Positions 39,885 to 47,892 of a stretch of DNA of 64,000 bases are shown here, one piece after another (within the stretch, counting starts at the first letter, position 1; each line of letters begins with the position of its first letter). The notes beneath the pieces were generated by a model that was not told where the DNA came from, did no database searches, and was given only the letters and a program-made list of their open reading frames with translations. The translations under genes and the position numbers were made by a program. This DNA comes from Gordonia sp. KTR9. GTDB taxonomy: Bacteria; Actinomycetota; Actinomycetes; Mycobacteriales; Mycobacteriaceae. Location: contig NC_018581.1 of NCBI RefSeq assembly GCF_000143885.2, positions 1,054,001 through 1,118,000 of the forward strand. Reading direction: 5' to 3'.

Positions 39885-39965
39885 GGCAGGTTGCCCGAGC
39901 GGCCAAAGGGAGCGGATTGTAAATCCGTCGCGCAAGCTACATAGGTTCGAATCCTATACCTGCCA
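39885..39965 (+). tRNA. tRNA-Tyr (GTA)
   Basis: Acceptor arms GGCAGGT (39885-39891) and ACCTGCC (39958-39964) pair perfectly. The anticodon GTA is at 39919-39921, in a loop closed by CGGAT/TCCG-type pairing. A long variable arm of class II tRNAs and the GGTTCGAATCC T-arm are present. CCA is not encoded. A TATTCT hexamer at 39831-39836 may be the -10 of its promoter, but a matching -35 is not clear. Confidence 0.97.
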
Positions 39966-40082
39966 CAGCGTGGTTCATCTTCGCGAAACTGCACTACAGA
40001 CGGTCTCCGACCAGCGATTTGTCTAGCGCAGACGCGAGTGTGTAACCTCGTTAAGGCTCTCGGGCGCAACTGCCCGGGGCAC

Positions 40083-40155
40083 GCCCCCTTAGCTCAGTCG
40101 GCAGAGCGTTTCCATGGTAAGGAAAAGGTCGACGGTTCGATTCCGTCAGGGGGCT
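40083..40155 (+). tRNA. tRNA-Thr (GGT)
   Basis: Acceptor arms GCCCCCT (40083-40089) and AGGGGGC (40148-40154) pair fully. The anticodon GGT is at 40116-40118, between TTTCC and GGAAA arms. D-arm AGCTCAGTCGGCAGAGC and T-arm CGGTTCGATTCCG are standard. No encoded CCA. Only 21 bp separate it from tRNA-Met, so the two are probably co-transcribed. Confidence 0.97.
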
Positions 40156-40176
40156 CGCTGGACGAGAAGTCCGCGG

Positions 40177-40250
40177 GGCGGTGTAGCTCAGCTGGTTAGA
40201 GCGCACGACTCATAATCGTGAGGTCGAGGGATCGAGTCCCTCCACCGCTA
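40177..40250 (+). tRNA. tRNA-Met (CAT)
   Basis: Acceptor arm GGCGGTG (40177-40183) pairs with CACCGCT (40243-40249), with a G-T first pair. The anticodon CAT is at 40211-40213 within CACGA/TCGTG arms. The first pair is formed, unlike initiator tRNAs, which normally have a 1-72 mismatch and three G-C pairs in the anticodon stem, so this is the elongator form (or possibly a tRNA-Ile2 precursor). rpmG follows 93 bp later. Confidence 0.95.
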
Positions 40251-40343
40251 CACATCGGGTCCGACCGGAACCGAGCGCAAGGGTCGCAAGCCCTGAGGGA
40301 ACTTCCGAACCCGACCACGTACCACCCGAAAGAAGGCAATCAA

Positions 40344-40511
40344 GTGGCCTCCTCAACAGATGTTCGCCCCAAGATCACCTTGGCCTGCGAGGTGTGCAAG
40401 CACCGTAACTACATCACCAAGAAGAACCGCCGCAACGATCCCGATCGCCTCGAGATCAAGAAGTTCTGCCCGAACTGCGGCAAGCATCAGGCGCACAAGG
40501 AATCGCGCTGA
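40344..40511 (+). CDS. rpmG: 50S ribosomal protein L33, zinc-binding form
   Basis: A 55-residue ribosomal protein. Two Cys pairs, CEVC and CPNC, form the zinc ribbon of the C+ form; actinobacteria often also carry a C- copy expressed under zinc starvation. Start is GTG 40344, with AAGG about 7 bp upstream; the frame extends upstream into the tRNA but only this start gives the usual [18 protein letters not shown] lead. It sits between tRNA-Met and the hadAB gene, as rpmG2 does in mycobacteria. Confidence 0.97.
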   Translation: MASSTDVRPKITLACEVCKHRNYITKKNRRNDPDRLEIKKFCPNCGKHQAHKESR

Positions 40512-40608
40512 CGCTGTCGTCGGCCTTTTCGAAGTACATCCAGCAGCGGGTCGCCTCTCGGAGAGGCGGCCCGTCTTGCTGTGTCGGGCCCGAAGGGAGT
40601 AGTGCTCA

Positions 40609-41706
40609 ATGTCACAGGTAAACGAAGCCGAGATCCAGGATCGTGCGGACGAGGCGTCGAACGGTGGTGCGAAGCCGACCCCCGAGGAGATCGCCGCCCA
40701 CACCCAGAGCCTCGTCGGCTTCCACTACACCGTCGACGACTACTACGAGATCGGCCGCGAGGAGATCCGTAAGCACGCGATGGCCGTGCAGGATGCGCAC
40801 CCGACCCACTGGAGCGAGGAGGGCGCACGGGCCTTCGGTCACGACCGCCTGATCGCCGCGCCCACCTACGTGTCCGTGCTGGGGATCATCGCCCAGCGCA
40901 AGCTGTTCGAGGACGTCATCACCGGCTACGACATGTGGCAGATCATGCAGACCGATCAGCGGCTGATCTACCACCAGCCGATGAAGGTCGGTGACCGCCT
41001 GATCTGCGACGTCTCCCTCGAGTCGTTCCGTCACGTCAGCAGTCCCGAGATGATCGACCTGATGGTCACCAAGAACGTCATCTGGAACCAGCACGACGAG
41101 CCGGTCATGACGACCTGGACGTCGCTGGCCGCGCGCCCCGGCATGGACGTCGACCCCGAGCTGGAGGCGTCCCTCGACCACGTGATGATCAAGGTCGGCG
41201 CCATCGGTGAATCCGGGCACACCGTGGAGCCGAAGGCAGGTCGTTACGACCTCCCCGATCCGACGCAGTCGCCCGGCGCCTTCGGTGCCATCGATTTCGA
41301 CACCCTCGCGGTGGGGCAGGAACTGACCCCGAGGCGCTACCTGCTGACGCGCGGGAACCTCGCGAACTATGCGGGCGTCGCGGGCGACCCCAACCCGATC
41401 CACTTCTCCGACCATGTCGTGAGCGCGGCCGGGATGGACGACGTGGTCGCCCACGGCATGCAGACCATGGGGCTCGGCGCGAGCTTCGTCTCGGAGTTCA
41501 TCGGTGACCCGGCGGCCTTCTGCGAGTACAACGTGCGCTTCACCAGCCCGGTCTACGTGCCCGCCGACGACAGTGCGGCCGTCGACTTCACGGGCAAGGT
41601 CAAGTCGCTCGATCCCGCGACCCGCCGCGGAACCATCGCGATCACCGCCAAGCAGGGCGACCGCCGCATCTTCGGACGCGCGCAGGCGGTCATCCAGTTC
41701 AACTGA
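40609..41706 (+). CDS. Fused (3R)-hydroxyacyl-ACP dehydratase HadA-HadB
   Basis: A 365-residue protein joining two hotdog domains that are separate genes in M. tuberculosis. The first half (about 30-185) matches HadA, with the substrate-side region IAAPTYVSVLG and HQPMKVGDRL. The second half (about 225-365) matches HadB and carries the catalytic hydratase motif AGVAGDPNPIHFSD (Asp and His). The enzyme removes water from 3-hydroxyacyl-ACP in FAS-II elongation of mycolic acid precursors. GGGAG lies about 11 bp before ATG 40609. The gene order rpmG, had, tRNA-Trp, secE is mycobacterial, but no hadC follows. Confidence 0.94.
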   Translation: MSQVNEAEIQDRADEASNGGAKPTPEEIAAHTQSLVGFHYTVDDYYEIGREEIRKHAMAVQDAHPTHWSEEGARAFGHDRLIAAPTYVSVLGIIAQRKLFEDVITGYDMWQIMQTDQRLIYHQPMKVGDRLICDVSLESFRHVSSPEMIDLMVTKNVIWNQHDEPVMTTWTSLAARPGMDVDPELEASLDHVMIKVGAIGESGHTVEPKAGRYDLPDPTQSPGAFGAIDFDTLAVGQELTPRRYLLTRGNLANYAGVAGDPNPIHFSDHVVSAAGMDDVVAHGMQTMGLGASFVSEFIGDPAAFCEYNVRFTSPVYVPADDSAAVDFTGKVKSLDPATRRGTIAITAKQGDRRIFGRAQAVIQFN

Positions 41707-41782
41707 CTGGTCACGGGGCATGCCGACGGCAGGCCGAGGGACCGACGTGTACGGTCGTCGAGGGGTCGGAGGCGAGCCCGTT

Positions 41783-41811
41783 TTGGGTCCACCGCCCCGG
41801 TGATCTACACT
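41783..41811 (+). promoter_or_regulatory. Predicted promoter of the tRNA-Trp/secE/nusG unit
   Basis: TTGGGT (41783-41788) and TACACT (41806-41811) are exactly 17 bp apart. Both fit the sigma-70 consensus at four of six positions. The start of transcription would be near 41819, leaving a leader of about 130 nt before tRNA-Trp. Confidence 0.6.
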
Positions 41812-41836
41812 GAAGTGTCTGATTGATTCAGGCTTG

Positions 41837-41859
41837 CGCGCTACCCATAGGGTGGCGCG
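41837..41859 (+). terminator. Leader hairpin followed by T-rich run
   Basis: CGCGCTACCC (41837-41846) pairs with GGGTGGCGCG (41850-41859), one G-T pair, with loop ATA. TTGGTTTTGT follows. It looks like an intrinsic terminator, yet it sits about 20 nt downstream of the predicted promoter rather than directly after hadAB (stop at 41706). It could end hadAB transcripts, act as an attenuator, or be a processing site. The rest of 41707-41948 shows no gene. Confidence 0.6.
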
Positions 41860-41948
41860 TTGGTTTTGTCGGCGACGAATCGCCGGCGGGTCGTGAGGCC
41901 GGGTCGATGAGACGGCAACGCCGACCACTCCGGTGGAGGGCGTCGCAA

Positions 41949-42021
<73 letters not shown>

Positions 42022-42060
42022 CCCTGGTGAAGGGCACACGCTGACGAGAGGACCGCGAAG

Positions 42061-42534
42061 TTGAGCAAGCGAGACCGGGCCGCCCGCGCCAAAGACGCCG
42101 CAGAAGGTTCTGCGGCCGATTCGGCTGCGGCTGAGCTCGACGGTCGCGACGGGGCCACCGACGCGGGAACGGGCGACGAGACGTCGACCGGCACCGCCAA
42201 GGAGCTGCGTCCGTCCGGTAAACGCTCTGCTCGCGGGCGTCGCTCGTCGGCGGGTGCAAACGATGGTGACACCGACTCCGGTTCGGGGTCCGTCGCCGTC
42301 AAGGAACGCAAGACGAAGAAGAAGGCGTCTGCGGGGGAGAGCCGGAATCCGTTCGTTCGGATCTGGCTGTTCCTGACGCAGGTCGTCGCCGAGCTGAAGA
42401 AGGTCATCTGGCCTACGCGGCGCGAGATGATCACGTACACGATCGTCGTGCTCGTGTTCGTCATCGTGATGACCGCGTTCATCTCCGGCCTCGACCTCGC
42501 CTTCGCCAAGGGCGTTCTCTGGTTGTTCGGCTGA
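42061..42534 (+). CDS. secE: Preprotein translocase subunit SecE
   Basis: A 157-residue protein whose C-terminal 65 residues are the conserved SecE unit: FLTQVVAELKKVIWPTRREM then one membrane segment (YTIVVLVFVIVMTAFISGLDL). It clamps SecY in the Sec translocon. The first 90 residues are a charged, low-complexity extension common in actinobacteria. The start codon is TTG 42061, with GAGAGGA about 10 bp upstream; no ATG or GTG is better placed. nusG follows after 70 bp. Confidence 0.96.
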   Translation: MSKRDRAARAKDAAEGSAADSAAAELDGRDGATDAGTGDETSTGTAKELRPSGKRSARGRRSSAGANDGDTDSGSGSVAVKERKTKKKASAGESRNPFVRIWLFLTQVVAELKKVIWPTRREMITYTIVVLVFVIVMTAFISGLDLAFAKGVLWLFG

Positions 42535-42604
42535 CCCACGCGGTGGGCTCGGCCGGCGACGAGGAGTACGACCGCCAGATGAACCATAAGGAGCGTGGGC
42601 TGCA

Positions 42605-43474
42605 GTGAGCACCCCGGAGAACGAACTCGCCTCGACCGATTCCGTCGACGTGGCTGACGCCGATGTCGACGCGGCCGTGGCCGACGCGGTGGACACCGAG
42701 GGTGACGCGGTTGCCGACGAGACTGTCGTCGAGGGTGACGAGGCCGCGGCTGAGGACACGGTCTCCGAGGATGCCCCCGACGCAGGTGAGGCCGAGGCGG
42801 ATGACGCCGAGGCTCCTGCCGAGGAAGCCCCGGCCGAAGAAGCCGAGGTCGATCCGGTCGAGGAACTGCGCAAGCAGCTCCGGCGGGCGCCCGGCGACTG
42901 GTACGTGATCCACAGCTACGCCGGTTACGAGAACAAGGTGAAGGCCAACCTCGAGACCCGCGTGCAGAATCTCGATGTCGGCGACTACATCTTCCAGGTC
43001 GAGGTGCCGACCGAAGAGGTCACCGAGATCAAGAACGGCCAGCCCAAGAAGGTCAACCGCAAGGTGCTGCCGGGCTACATCCTGGTTCGCATGGAACTCA
43101 ACGACGAGTCGTGGGGCGCCGTGCGCAACACGCCGGGCGTCACCGGCTTCGTCGGGATGACCAGCAAGCCGTCGCCGCTCTCGCTCAACGAGGTGCTGCA
43201 GTTCCTGATGCCGCGCACCGAGGCGAAGAAGCCGGCCTCCTCGCGGGGTTCTGCCGCCGAGGGTGTCGAGGCCGCAGCCGCCGCCGCGTCGAACGTCATC
43301 GAGGTCGACTTCGAGGTCGGCGAGTCGGTCACCGTCATGGACGGCCCGTTCGCCACGCTTCCCGCGTCGATCAGCGAGGTCAACGCCGAGCAGCGCAAGG
43401 TCAAGGTGCTCGTGTCGATCTTCGGTCGTGAGACGCCGGTCGAGCTCGGGTTCAATCAGGTCGAGAAGATCTGA
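42605..43474 (+). CDS. nusG: Transcription termination/antitermination factor NusG
   Basis: A 289-residue protein. Residues about 95-210 are the NGN domain ([19 protein letters not shown], then [18 protein letters not shown]), which contacts RNA polymerase; the last 55 residues are the KOW domain ([21 protein letters not shown]), which binds Rho or ribosomal S10. The first 80 residues form a very acidic Ala/Glu/Asp extension typical of mycolata. GTG start 42605 has AAGGAG 12 bp upstream. A repeat element, listed separately, lies between nusG and rplK. Confidence 0.97.
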   Translation: MSTPENELASTDSVDVADADVDAAVADAVDTEGDAVADETVVEGDEAAAEDTVSEDAPDAGEAEADDAEAPAEEAPAEEAEVDPVEELRKQLRRAPGDWYVIHSYAGYENKVKANLETRVQNLDVGDYIFQVEVPTEEVTEIKNGQPKKVNRKVLPGYILVRMELNDESWGAVRNTPGVTGFVGMTSKPSPLSLNEVLQFLMPRTEAKKPASSRGSAAEGVEAAAAAASNVIEVDFEVGESVTVMDGPFATLPASISEVNAEQRKVKVLVSIFGRETPVELGFNQVEKI

Positions 43475-43477
43475 CCC

Positions 43478-43516
43478 TTCGAGGCTCGCTTCGCTCGCAC
43501 CTCAGGGAGCGGGAGA
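43478..43516 (+). repeat. REP-like element downstream of nusG
   Basis: ACCCTTCG (from 43482) followed by AGGCTCGCTTCGCTCGCACC and CTCAGGGAGCGGG. The inner CTCGCTTCGCTC is shared with the EAL/hsp20 hairpin, and the flanks ACCCTTCG and CTCAGGGAG recur, in inverse orientation, inside the HNH gene at about 45.1 kb. It separates nusG from rplK without a strong terminator shape. Confidence 0.6.
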
Positions 43517-43586
43517 AGCAGACAAACACAGACTTTCACGTCTCCAGCGGGCGTGAATTCGCAAGTAAACAAGCAAGGAACAGAAG

Positions 43587-44021
43587 ATGCCTCCCAAGAA
43601 GAAGAAGCTCGCCGGGATCATCAAGCTCCAGATCTCGGCAGGCCAGGCCAACCCGGCCCCGCCCGTGGGTCCGGCGCTCGGTCAGCACGGCGTGAACATC
43701 ATGGAGTTCTGCAAGGCGTACAACGCGGCGACCGAGTCGCAGCGTGGCAACGTCATCCCGGTCGAGATCTTCGTGTACGAAGATCGCTCCTTCGACTTCA
43801 AGTTGAAGACCCCGCCGGCTGCGAAGCTCCTCCTCAAGGCCGCCGGGCTGCAGAAGGGCTCCGGCGAGCCCCACACCAACAAGGTCGGCAAGGTGAGCAT
43901 GGACCAGGTCCGTGAGATCGCCAAGACCAAGGCCGAAGACCTCAATGCCAATGACATCGATCAGGCCGCGAAGATCATCGCCGGCACTGCTCGGTCCATG
44001 GGCATCACCGTCGAAGGCTGA
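43587..44021 (+). CDS. rplK: 50S ribosomal protein L11
   Basis: A 144-residue ribosomal protein at the GTPase-associated centre. Typical stretches are [34 protein letters not shown] and [14 protein letters not shown], ending with the RNA-binding domain ([17 protein letters not shown]). Start ATG 43587 has AAGGA about 9 bp upstream. It is followed by rplA after 83 bp, the usual pair. Confidence 0.98.
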
Positions 44022-44104
44022 CACACCCAAGTCATCCCCGTGGGAGGGCCGGCTCGGCCCGCACCACACACCCCGCCGTTCGAGTGCGGAGAAGGAACAG
44101 AGCA

Positions 44105-44821
44105 ATGAGCAAGAAGAGCAAGGCCTACGCGGCCGCGGCCGAGAAGGTCGACAAGACCAAGCTGTACAGCCCGCTGGAGGCTGTGGAGCTCGCCAAGGAC
44201 ACGTCGTCGAAGAACACCGACGCGACCGTCGAGGTCGCGATTCGCCTGGGCGTCGACCCCCGTAAGGCAGACCAGATGGTTCGAGGCACCGTCAATCTGC
44301 CGCACGGCACGGGTAAGACTGCCCGCGTGATCGTGTTCGCCGCCGGCGACAAGGCCGCCGAGGCCACCGCCGCCGGTGCCGACGAGGTCGGTGCCGAGGA
44401 CCTGATCGAGCGCATCCAGGGCGGTTGGCTGGACTTCGACGCCGCGATCGCCACCCCGGATCAGATGGCCAAGGTCGGCCGCATCGCGCGTGTCCTCGGA
44501 CCGCGCGGCCTGATGCCGAACCCGAAGACGGGCACCGTGACCACCGACGTCACCAAGGCCGTCAACGACATCAAGGGCGGCAAGATCAACTTCCGCGTCG
44601 ACAAGGCGGCCAACCTGCACTTCGTCATCGGCAAGGCCTCGTTCGACCCGGCCAAGCTGGCCGAGAACTACGGCGCCGCCTACGACGAGATCATGCGCGC
44701 CAAGCCGTCGGCAGCCAAGGGCCGCTACATCAAGAAGGTCACCGTCTCGACCACGACGGGCCCGGGCATCCCGGTCGACCCGGCGGTCGCCCGCAACTTC
44801 GCGGAGGCACCGCAGGCCTGA
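44105..44821 (+). CDS. rplA: 50S ribosomal protein L1
   Basis: A 238-residue ribosomal protein forming the L1 stalk and, in many bacteria, repressing its own operon. Signatures are [35 protein letters not shown] and [17 protein letters not shown] 44105 is preceded by GAAGGAACAG; an upstream in-frame start at 44084 is out of reach of this site. A strong terminator follows 25 bp after the stop. Confidence 0.98.
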   Translation: MSKKSKAYAAAAEKVDKTKLYSPLEAVELAKDTSSKNTDATVEVAIRLGVDPRKADQMVRGTVNLPHGTGKTARVIVFAAGDKAAEATAAGADEVGAEDLIERIQGGWLDFDAAIATPDQMAKVGRIARVLGPRGLMPNPKTGTVTTDVTKAVNDIKGGKINFRVDKAANLHFVIGKASFDPAKLAENYGAAYDEIMRAKPSAAKGRYIKKVTVSTTTGPGIPVDPAVARNFAEAPQA

Positions 44822-44845
44822 TCTCGCATCAGGCGCACTGACACC

Positions 44846-44883
44846 CACGAGGGGCCCGGCATTCCGATGTCGGGCCCCTCGTG
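44846..44883 (+). terminator. Intrinsic terminator after rplA
   Basis: CACGAGGGGCCCG (44846-44858) and CGGGCCCCTCGTG (44871-44883) form a perfect 13-bp stem with a 12-nt loop. TTGTGT follows instead of a full T-run, normal for high-GC actinobacteria. It ends the secE-nusG-rplK-rplA transcript. Confidence 0.9.
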
Positions 44884-44921
44884 TTGTGTCTGCGTGGTCC
44901 GCTCGCCGCGTTGCGTGGCAC

Positions 44922-46640
44922 TCATGCGTGGTCGGTGAGTATGCGTGTGAGGGCTGCTTCGACTGGGGTCAGGGGTTGGGTGGCGTGGTGCTCCGGCGGT
45001 GCCGGTGGGTGGACGAGTTGTCGGTAGGCGAGTTCGAGGCGTCGGCCGCGGTCGCCGTGGCCGATGGCGTCGGGGCGCGCCTGGTCGCCGGGCCCCCTGC
45101 TCCCTGAGGAGCGCCCGGAGCTTGCGGAGGGCGCGTCACGAAGGGTCCGGCGACCGAGCCTGCGAAATCCTCGCGTTGGTGGTCCGTGAATCTCGTCGCG
45201 CACGGTGTTCAGATGTTCTGCGAACCGCCGGGGTATGTCGGGTCGGCGGTTGAGGCGGTCGGGGTTGGGTGGCGCGCCGGGTTCGGCGTTCAATCGCCAG
45301 ACGCAGCGGCCTTCGTCGGGTCCGGACCGTGCGATGCGGGTGGTGTACTGGCCGGGCTGGTCACCGACCATGCGGTTGTGTCGTGGGCAGGCGGGGGCGA
45401 GGTCGTCGATGTCGGTGAGACCGCCTTTGGCCCAGTCCTTGTGGGCGTGATGGAGTTCCACCTGCGTGGCGGGTTGATCGCACCCGGGAGCCGAGCACAC
45501 CTCGCCGTCAGGGCGGGCGAAGGAGACGAAGCGCTGTTCGCGGGTGGCCAGACGCTTGCCCCTACCGAAGTACAGCGGCACGGCGGTGGCGTCTTTGAAG
45601 ATCGCCAACCACGGCTGAACCTCACCGGCCATCGCGATCAGGTCGGGGATGGGCAGCAGGGTTCCGGTGGCGGTCGTGGCGAGCCCCGCTTCGCGGATCA
45701 GGTCGCCGAGGTCGGCTTTGATGATCAGCTGCACGGGCAGGCCACGGTGTGTCGTGCCGAGTGCGCCGTCGGCGAAACCGGCGGTCAGTGCGGCGTCGAG
45801 GGCGTCGTGATTTGTCTGGGCGGGGGTGCGGTGGTCGCGGTCGGCTGCGGTGGCCAGGGCGTCGGGGTCGGCGGCTCCGGCCGGCCCACGGGGTGAGGCG
45901 GGGTCGTCTGGGTTGTTGAGTCCGGGTTTGCCCCAGACCGCGAACATCATCGTGAGTCGGGCGACGAGTTCGGGGGTCAGGGTGCCCGACACCTTGGCGG
46001 TACCGTCAGCGCGTTGCCGGCCGATCCACAGGCCGCGGCGGCGTTTCTGGTCGGTGTCGTCGGCCAGGGTGCCGTCGGGGTCGAGGTGGGCGAGCAACCG
46101 CGCGCCGAGTTGGGTGATGTCGGCAGGCGTGTGGGCTTCGGCGATCTCGGCCATCTGTCGTTCGGCAGCGACTTTCACATCGTGCTCGACGGCGTGGGGA
46201 ATTCGGTCGAGGACGTCGAGGGCGGCCTGGAGGTGTGCGGTCCCGACGGAACCTTCGGCGAAAGACTCTGCCAGTGTGGGGTGTTCGGGTGGCAGTGCTT
46301 CGCCGGTGTGGGTGAGGTGGGTGGCGGTCGCCTCACGCTGGTTGTTGCGGCGCATCGGGTCGGACACCCTCAGTCGGTGGGTGATGAACGCGGTGATGGA
46401 GCGGTATCCGGTGCGATGGGGTAGGTCGCGGTCGGCGATGGTGACCATCTGCCGGTCACCGGCGTAGGTGAGGCGGGCGATCGCTTTCTCGGTGTCGGCG
46501 GCGACGTCGACGAGTTCGGTATCCGAACACGCGCTCAGGTCGACGGTCTGTAGTTCACCGATCAGCCGGTGCAGTTCGGCGAGGAGTTCGGGCGCCCGCG
46601 ACGTGGGCAGCGAACCGTCGATGTGCGTGGTGTCGGCCAT
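44922..46640 (-). CDS. DUF222/13E12-family HNH endonuclease-like protein
   Basis: A 572-residue protein with an N-terminal DUF222 domain (about 15-360) and a C-terminal HNH nuclease motif near residue 395: CSAPGCDQPATQVELHHAH, then DLAPACPRHNRMV, with Cys residues for zinc. These multi-copy genes are the 13E12 family of mycobacteria, of unknown role and often near mobile DNA. ATG 46640 was chosen; a GTG lies 9 bp upstream. A LexA-like box lies 29 bp upstream. After the nuclease motif the frame runs through a dispersed repeat (about 45.10-45.15 kb) coding an Arg/Ser-rich stretch. Confidence 0.88.
   Translation of the reverse strand: MADTTHIDGSLPTSRAPELLAELHRLIGELQTVDLSACSDTELVDVAADTEKAIARLTYAGDRQMVTIADRDLPHRTGYRSITAFITHRLRVSDPMRRNNQREATATHLTHTGEALPPEHPTLAESFAEGSVGTAHLQAALDVLDRIPHAVEHDVKVAAERQMAEIAEAHTPADITQLGARLLAHLDPDGTLADDTDQKRRRGLWIGRQRADGTAKVSGTLTPELVARLTMMFAVWGKPGLNNPDDPASPRGPAGAADPDALATAADRDHRTPAQTNHDALDAALTAGFADGALGTTHRGLPVQLIIKADLGDLIREAGLATTATGTLLPIPDLIAMAGEVQPWLAIFKDATAVPLYFGRGKRLATREQRFVSFARPDGEVCSAPGCDQPATQVELHHAHKDWAKGGLTDIDDLAPACPRHNRMVGDQPGQYTTRIARSGPDEGRCVWRLNAEPGAPPNPDRLNRRPDIPRRFAEHLNTVRDEIHGPPTRGFRRLGRRTLRDAPSASSGRSSGSRGPGDQARPDAIGHGDRGRRLELAYRQLVHPPAPPEHHATQPLTPVEAALTRILTDHA
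45101..45150 (-). repeat. REP-like repeat inside the HNH coding region
   Basis: On the minus strand: ACCCTTCG, a self-complementary GCGCCCTCCGCAAGCTCCGGGCGC-type core, then CTCAGGGAG. The flanks match the element after nusG. The core is GGGCGC/GCGCCC paired, so it can form a hairpin. It stays in frame and adds an Arg/Ser/Gly-rich patch to the protein. Confidence 0.55.
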
Positions 46641-46668
46641 GACGGTCACCCCCCCGAGAACCGTAGCT

Positions 46669-46684
46669 GCGAATGTACGTTCGA
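46669..46684 (-). promoter_or_regulatory. LexA-type SOS box upstream of the HNH gene
   Basis: On the minus strand TCGAAC-GTAC-ATTCGC. The consensus for mycobacterial LexA is TCGAAC-N4-GTTCGA; the left half is perfect and the right half matches at four of six positions. It is centred about 37 bp before the start codon. 13E12-family genes in M. tuberculosis are known to be DNA-damage induced, which fits. Confidence 0.6.
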
Positions 46685-46784
46685 GTGTACACCGAAGTGG
46701 ACGTACGGTGAGGCCAAAATCTCTGTTGTGCAAAGCTATTGAGCGACGGCGATCTGTCGGTGGCTTATGATAGGGCCGCTGACC

Positions 46785-47864
46785 TCACTCCAGCCAGTTG
46801 TTGCCCCCGAGGTCCAGTTGCGCGACGTCGAGCGCCGGGGTGATCCCGGATTCCGGTGCGAGACCGTGGTTCTCGAGGACGTTGCGCATGATCTCGGCGG
46901 CGTCGATGTTGAGCGGGCTCGACACCCACATCGCGTACGGCAGGTTCACGAATCGGTTCTCGCGCACCGCCTTGAGGTTTCGGCTCGCCGGGTTCGACCG
47001 GAGCGCGGCGATCTTCTCGTCGACCGACTGGCCGGGATAGTCGACGAACACGATGACGTCGGGGTCGGCGGTGGTGAGGCGTTCCCAGCTGACGGCGGTC
47101 CAGGTGTCCTGGATGTCCTCCGTCGCGTTGCGGGCGCCGGCGGCGTCGAGAATGCCCTGCGGGCCGCCGTAGGACCCCGAGGAGAAGATGGTGTCGGACA
47201 CGCTGTCGAAGACGAAGGCCGTCGGCTTGTCGGTGGGTTGCGGAGCGGCGCGGAGCTTTTCGAAGCGATCGGACACTTCGTCGGCCGCGGCGGCGCCCTG
47301 ATCCGGGTTGCCGGTGATGGTGCCGATGTTGCGCAGATCGGTGTCGAGCGCGACCCACGGGTCCATGGTGCCGCGCTGGGCCTCGCCTTCCACCTGTCGA
47401 CATGCCTCGGACAGCTGGTACACGTCGATGCCGTGGGAGGCGAGGATCTCCGGCGTGATCCCGCGGGACTCGCTCATGCCGTAGTTGTATCCGGCGTAGA
47501 GCACCTGGGGTTCGGCCGCGACGATGTTCTCGAGAGTGGGGCGTTCGGCCGCGACCTCGTTGAGCGTGTCCACCTGAGGTCCGTACTCGAGCCGCAGGAC
47601 GTCTTTGTCGCGGGCGAGCGCACTGACCGCCACCATGCTGTCCCGGGCGCCCGCCGCCAGTGCGATCGCGATCATGCCGCCGTCGTTGACGAACAGTCGA
47701 TCAAGGGGCTGGGGGAATGCGACGTCGGTTCCGCAATTGGTCACGGTCACGGTGTTTTCCGACGCGGTGGTGCTGTCGGTTCCGCAGGCGGTGACAGCGC
47801 CCAGGGTCAACGCGGCGACCAGGACGCCTGCGATCGGATGGATTCGGAAGGTACGTGTACTCAA
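46785..47864 (-). CDS. btuF: Corrinoid-type ABC transporter substrate-binding lipoprotein
   Basis: A 359-residue lipoprotein. The signal peptide ends in the lipobox LGAVTACG (lipidated Cys about residue 27), and the rest matches the FecB/BtuF (PF01497) fold: a two-domain binding protein with a long connecting helix. It should capture the ligand outside the membrane and deliver it to the permease. A cobalamin riboswitch in front of the operon argues for corrinoid rather than siderophore as ligand. TTG 47864 follows AGAGGA at good spacing; GTG 47879 is the alternative start. Third gene of the operon, 28 bp after the ATPase gene. Confidence 0.85.
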   Translation of the reverse strand: MSTRTFRIHPIAGVLVAALTLGAVTACGTDSTTASENTVTVTNCGTDVAFPQPLDRLFVNDGGMIAIALAAGARDSMVAVSALARDKDVLRLEYGPQVDTLNEVAAERPTLENIVAAEPQVLYAGYNYGMSESRGITPEILASHGIDVYQLSEACRQVEGEAQRGTMDPWVALDTDLRNIGTITGNPDQGAAAADEVSDRFEKLRAAPQPTDKPTAFVFDSVSDTIFSSGSYGGPQGILDAAGARNATEDIQDTWTAVSWERLTTADPDVIVFVDYPGQSVDEKIAALRSNPASRNLKAVRENRFVNLPYAMWVSSPLNIDAAEIMRNVLENHGLAPESGITPALDVAQLDLGGNNWLE

Positions 47865-47892
47865 GGGTTTTCCTCTCACGGGGTGACTTTCG

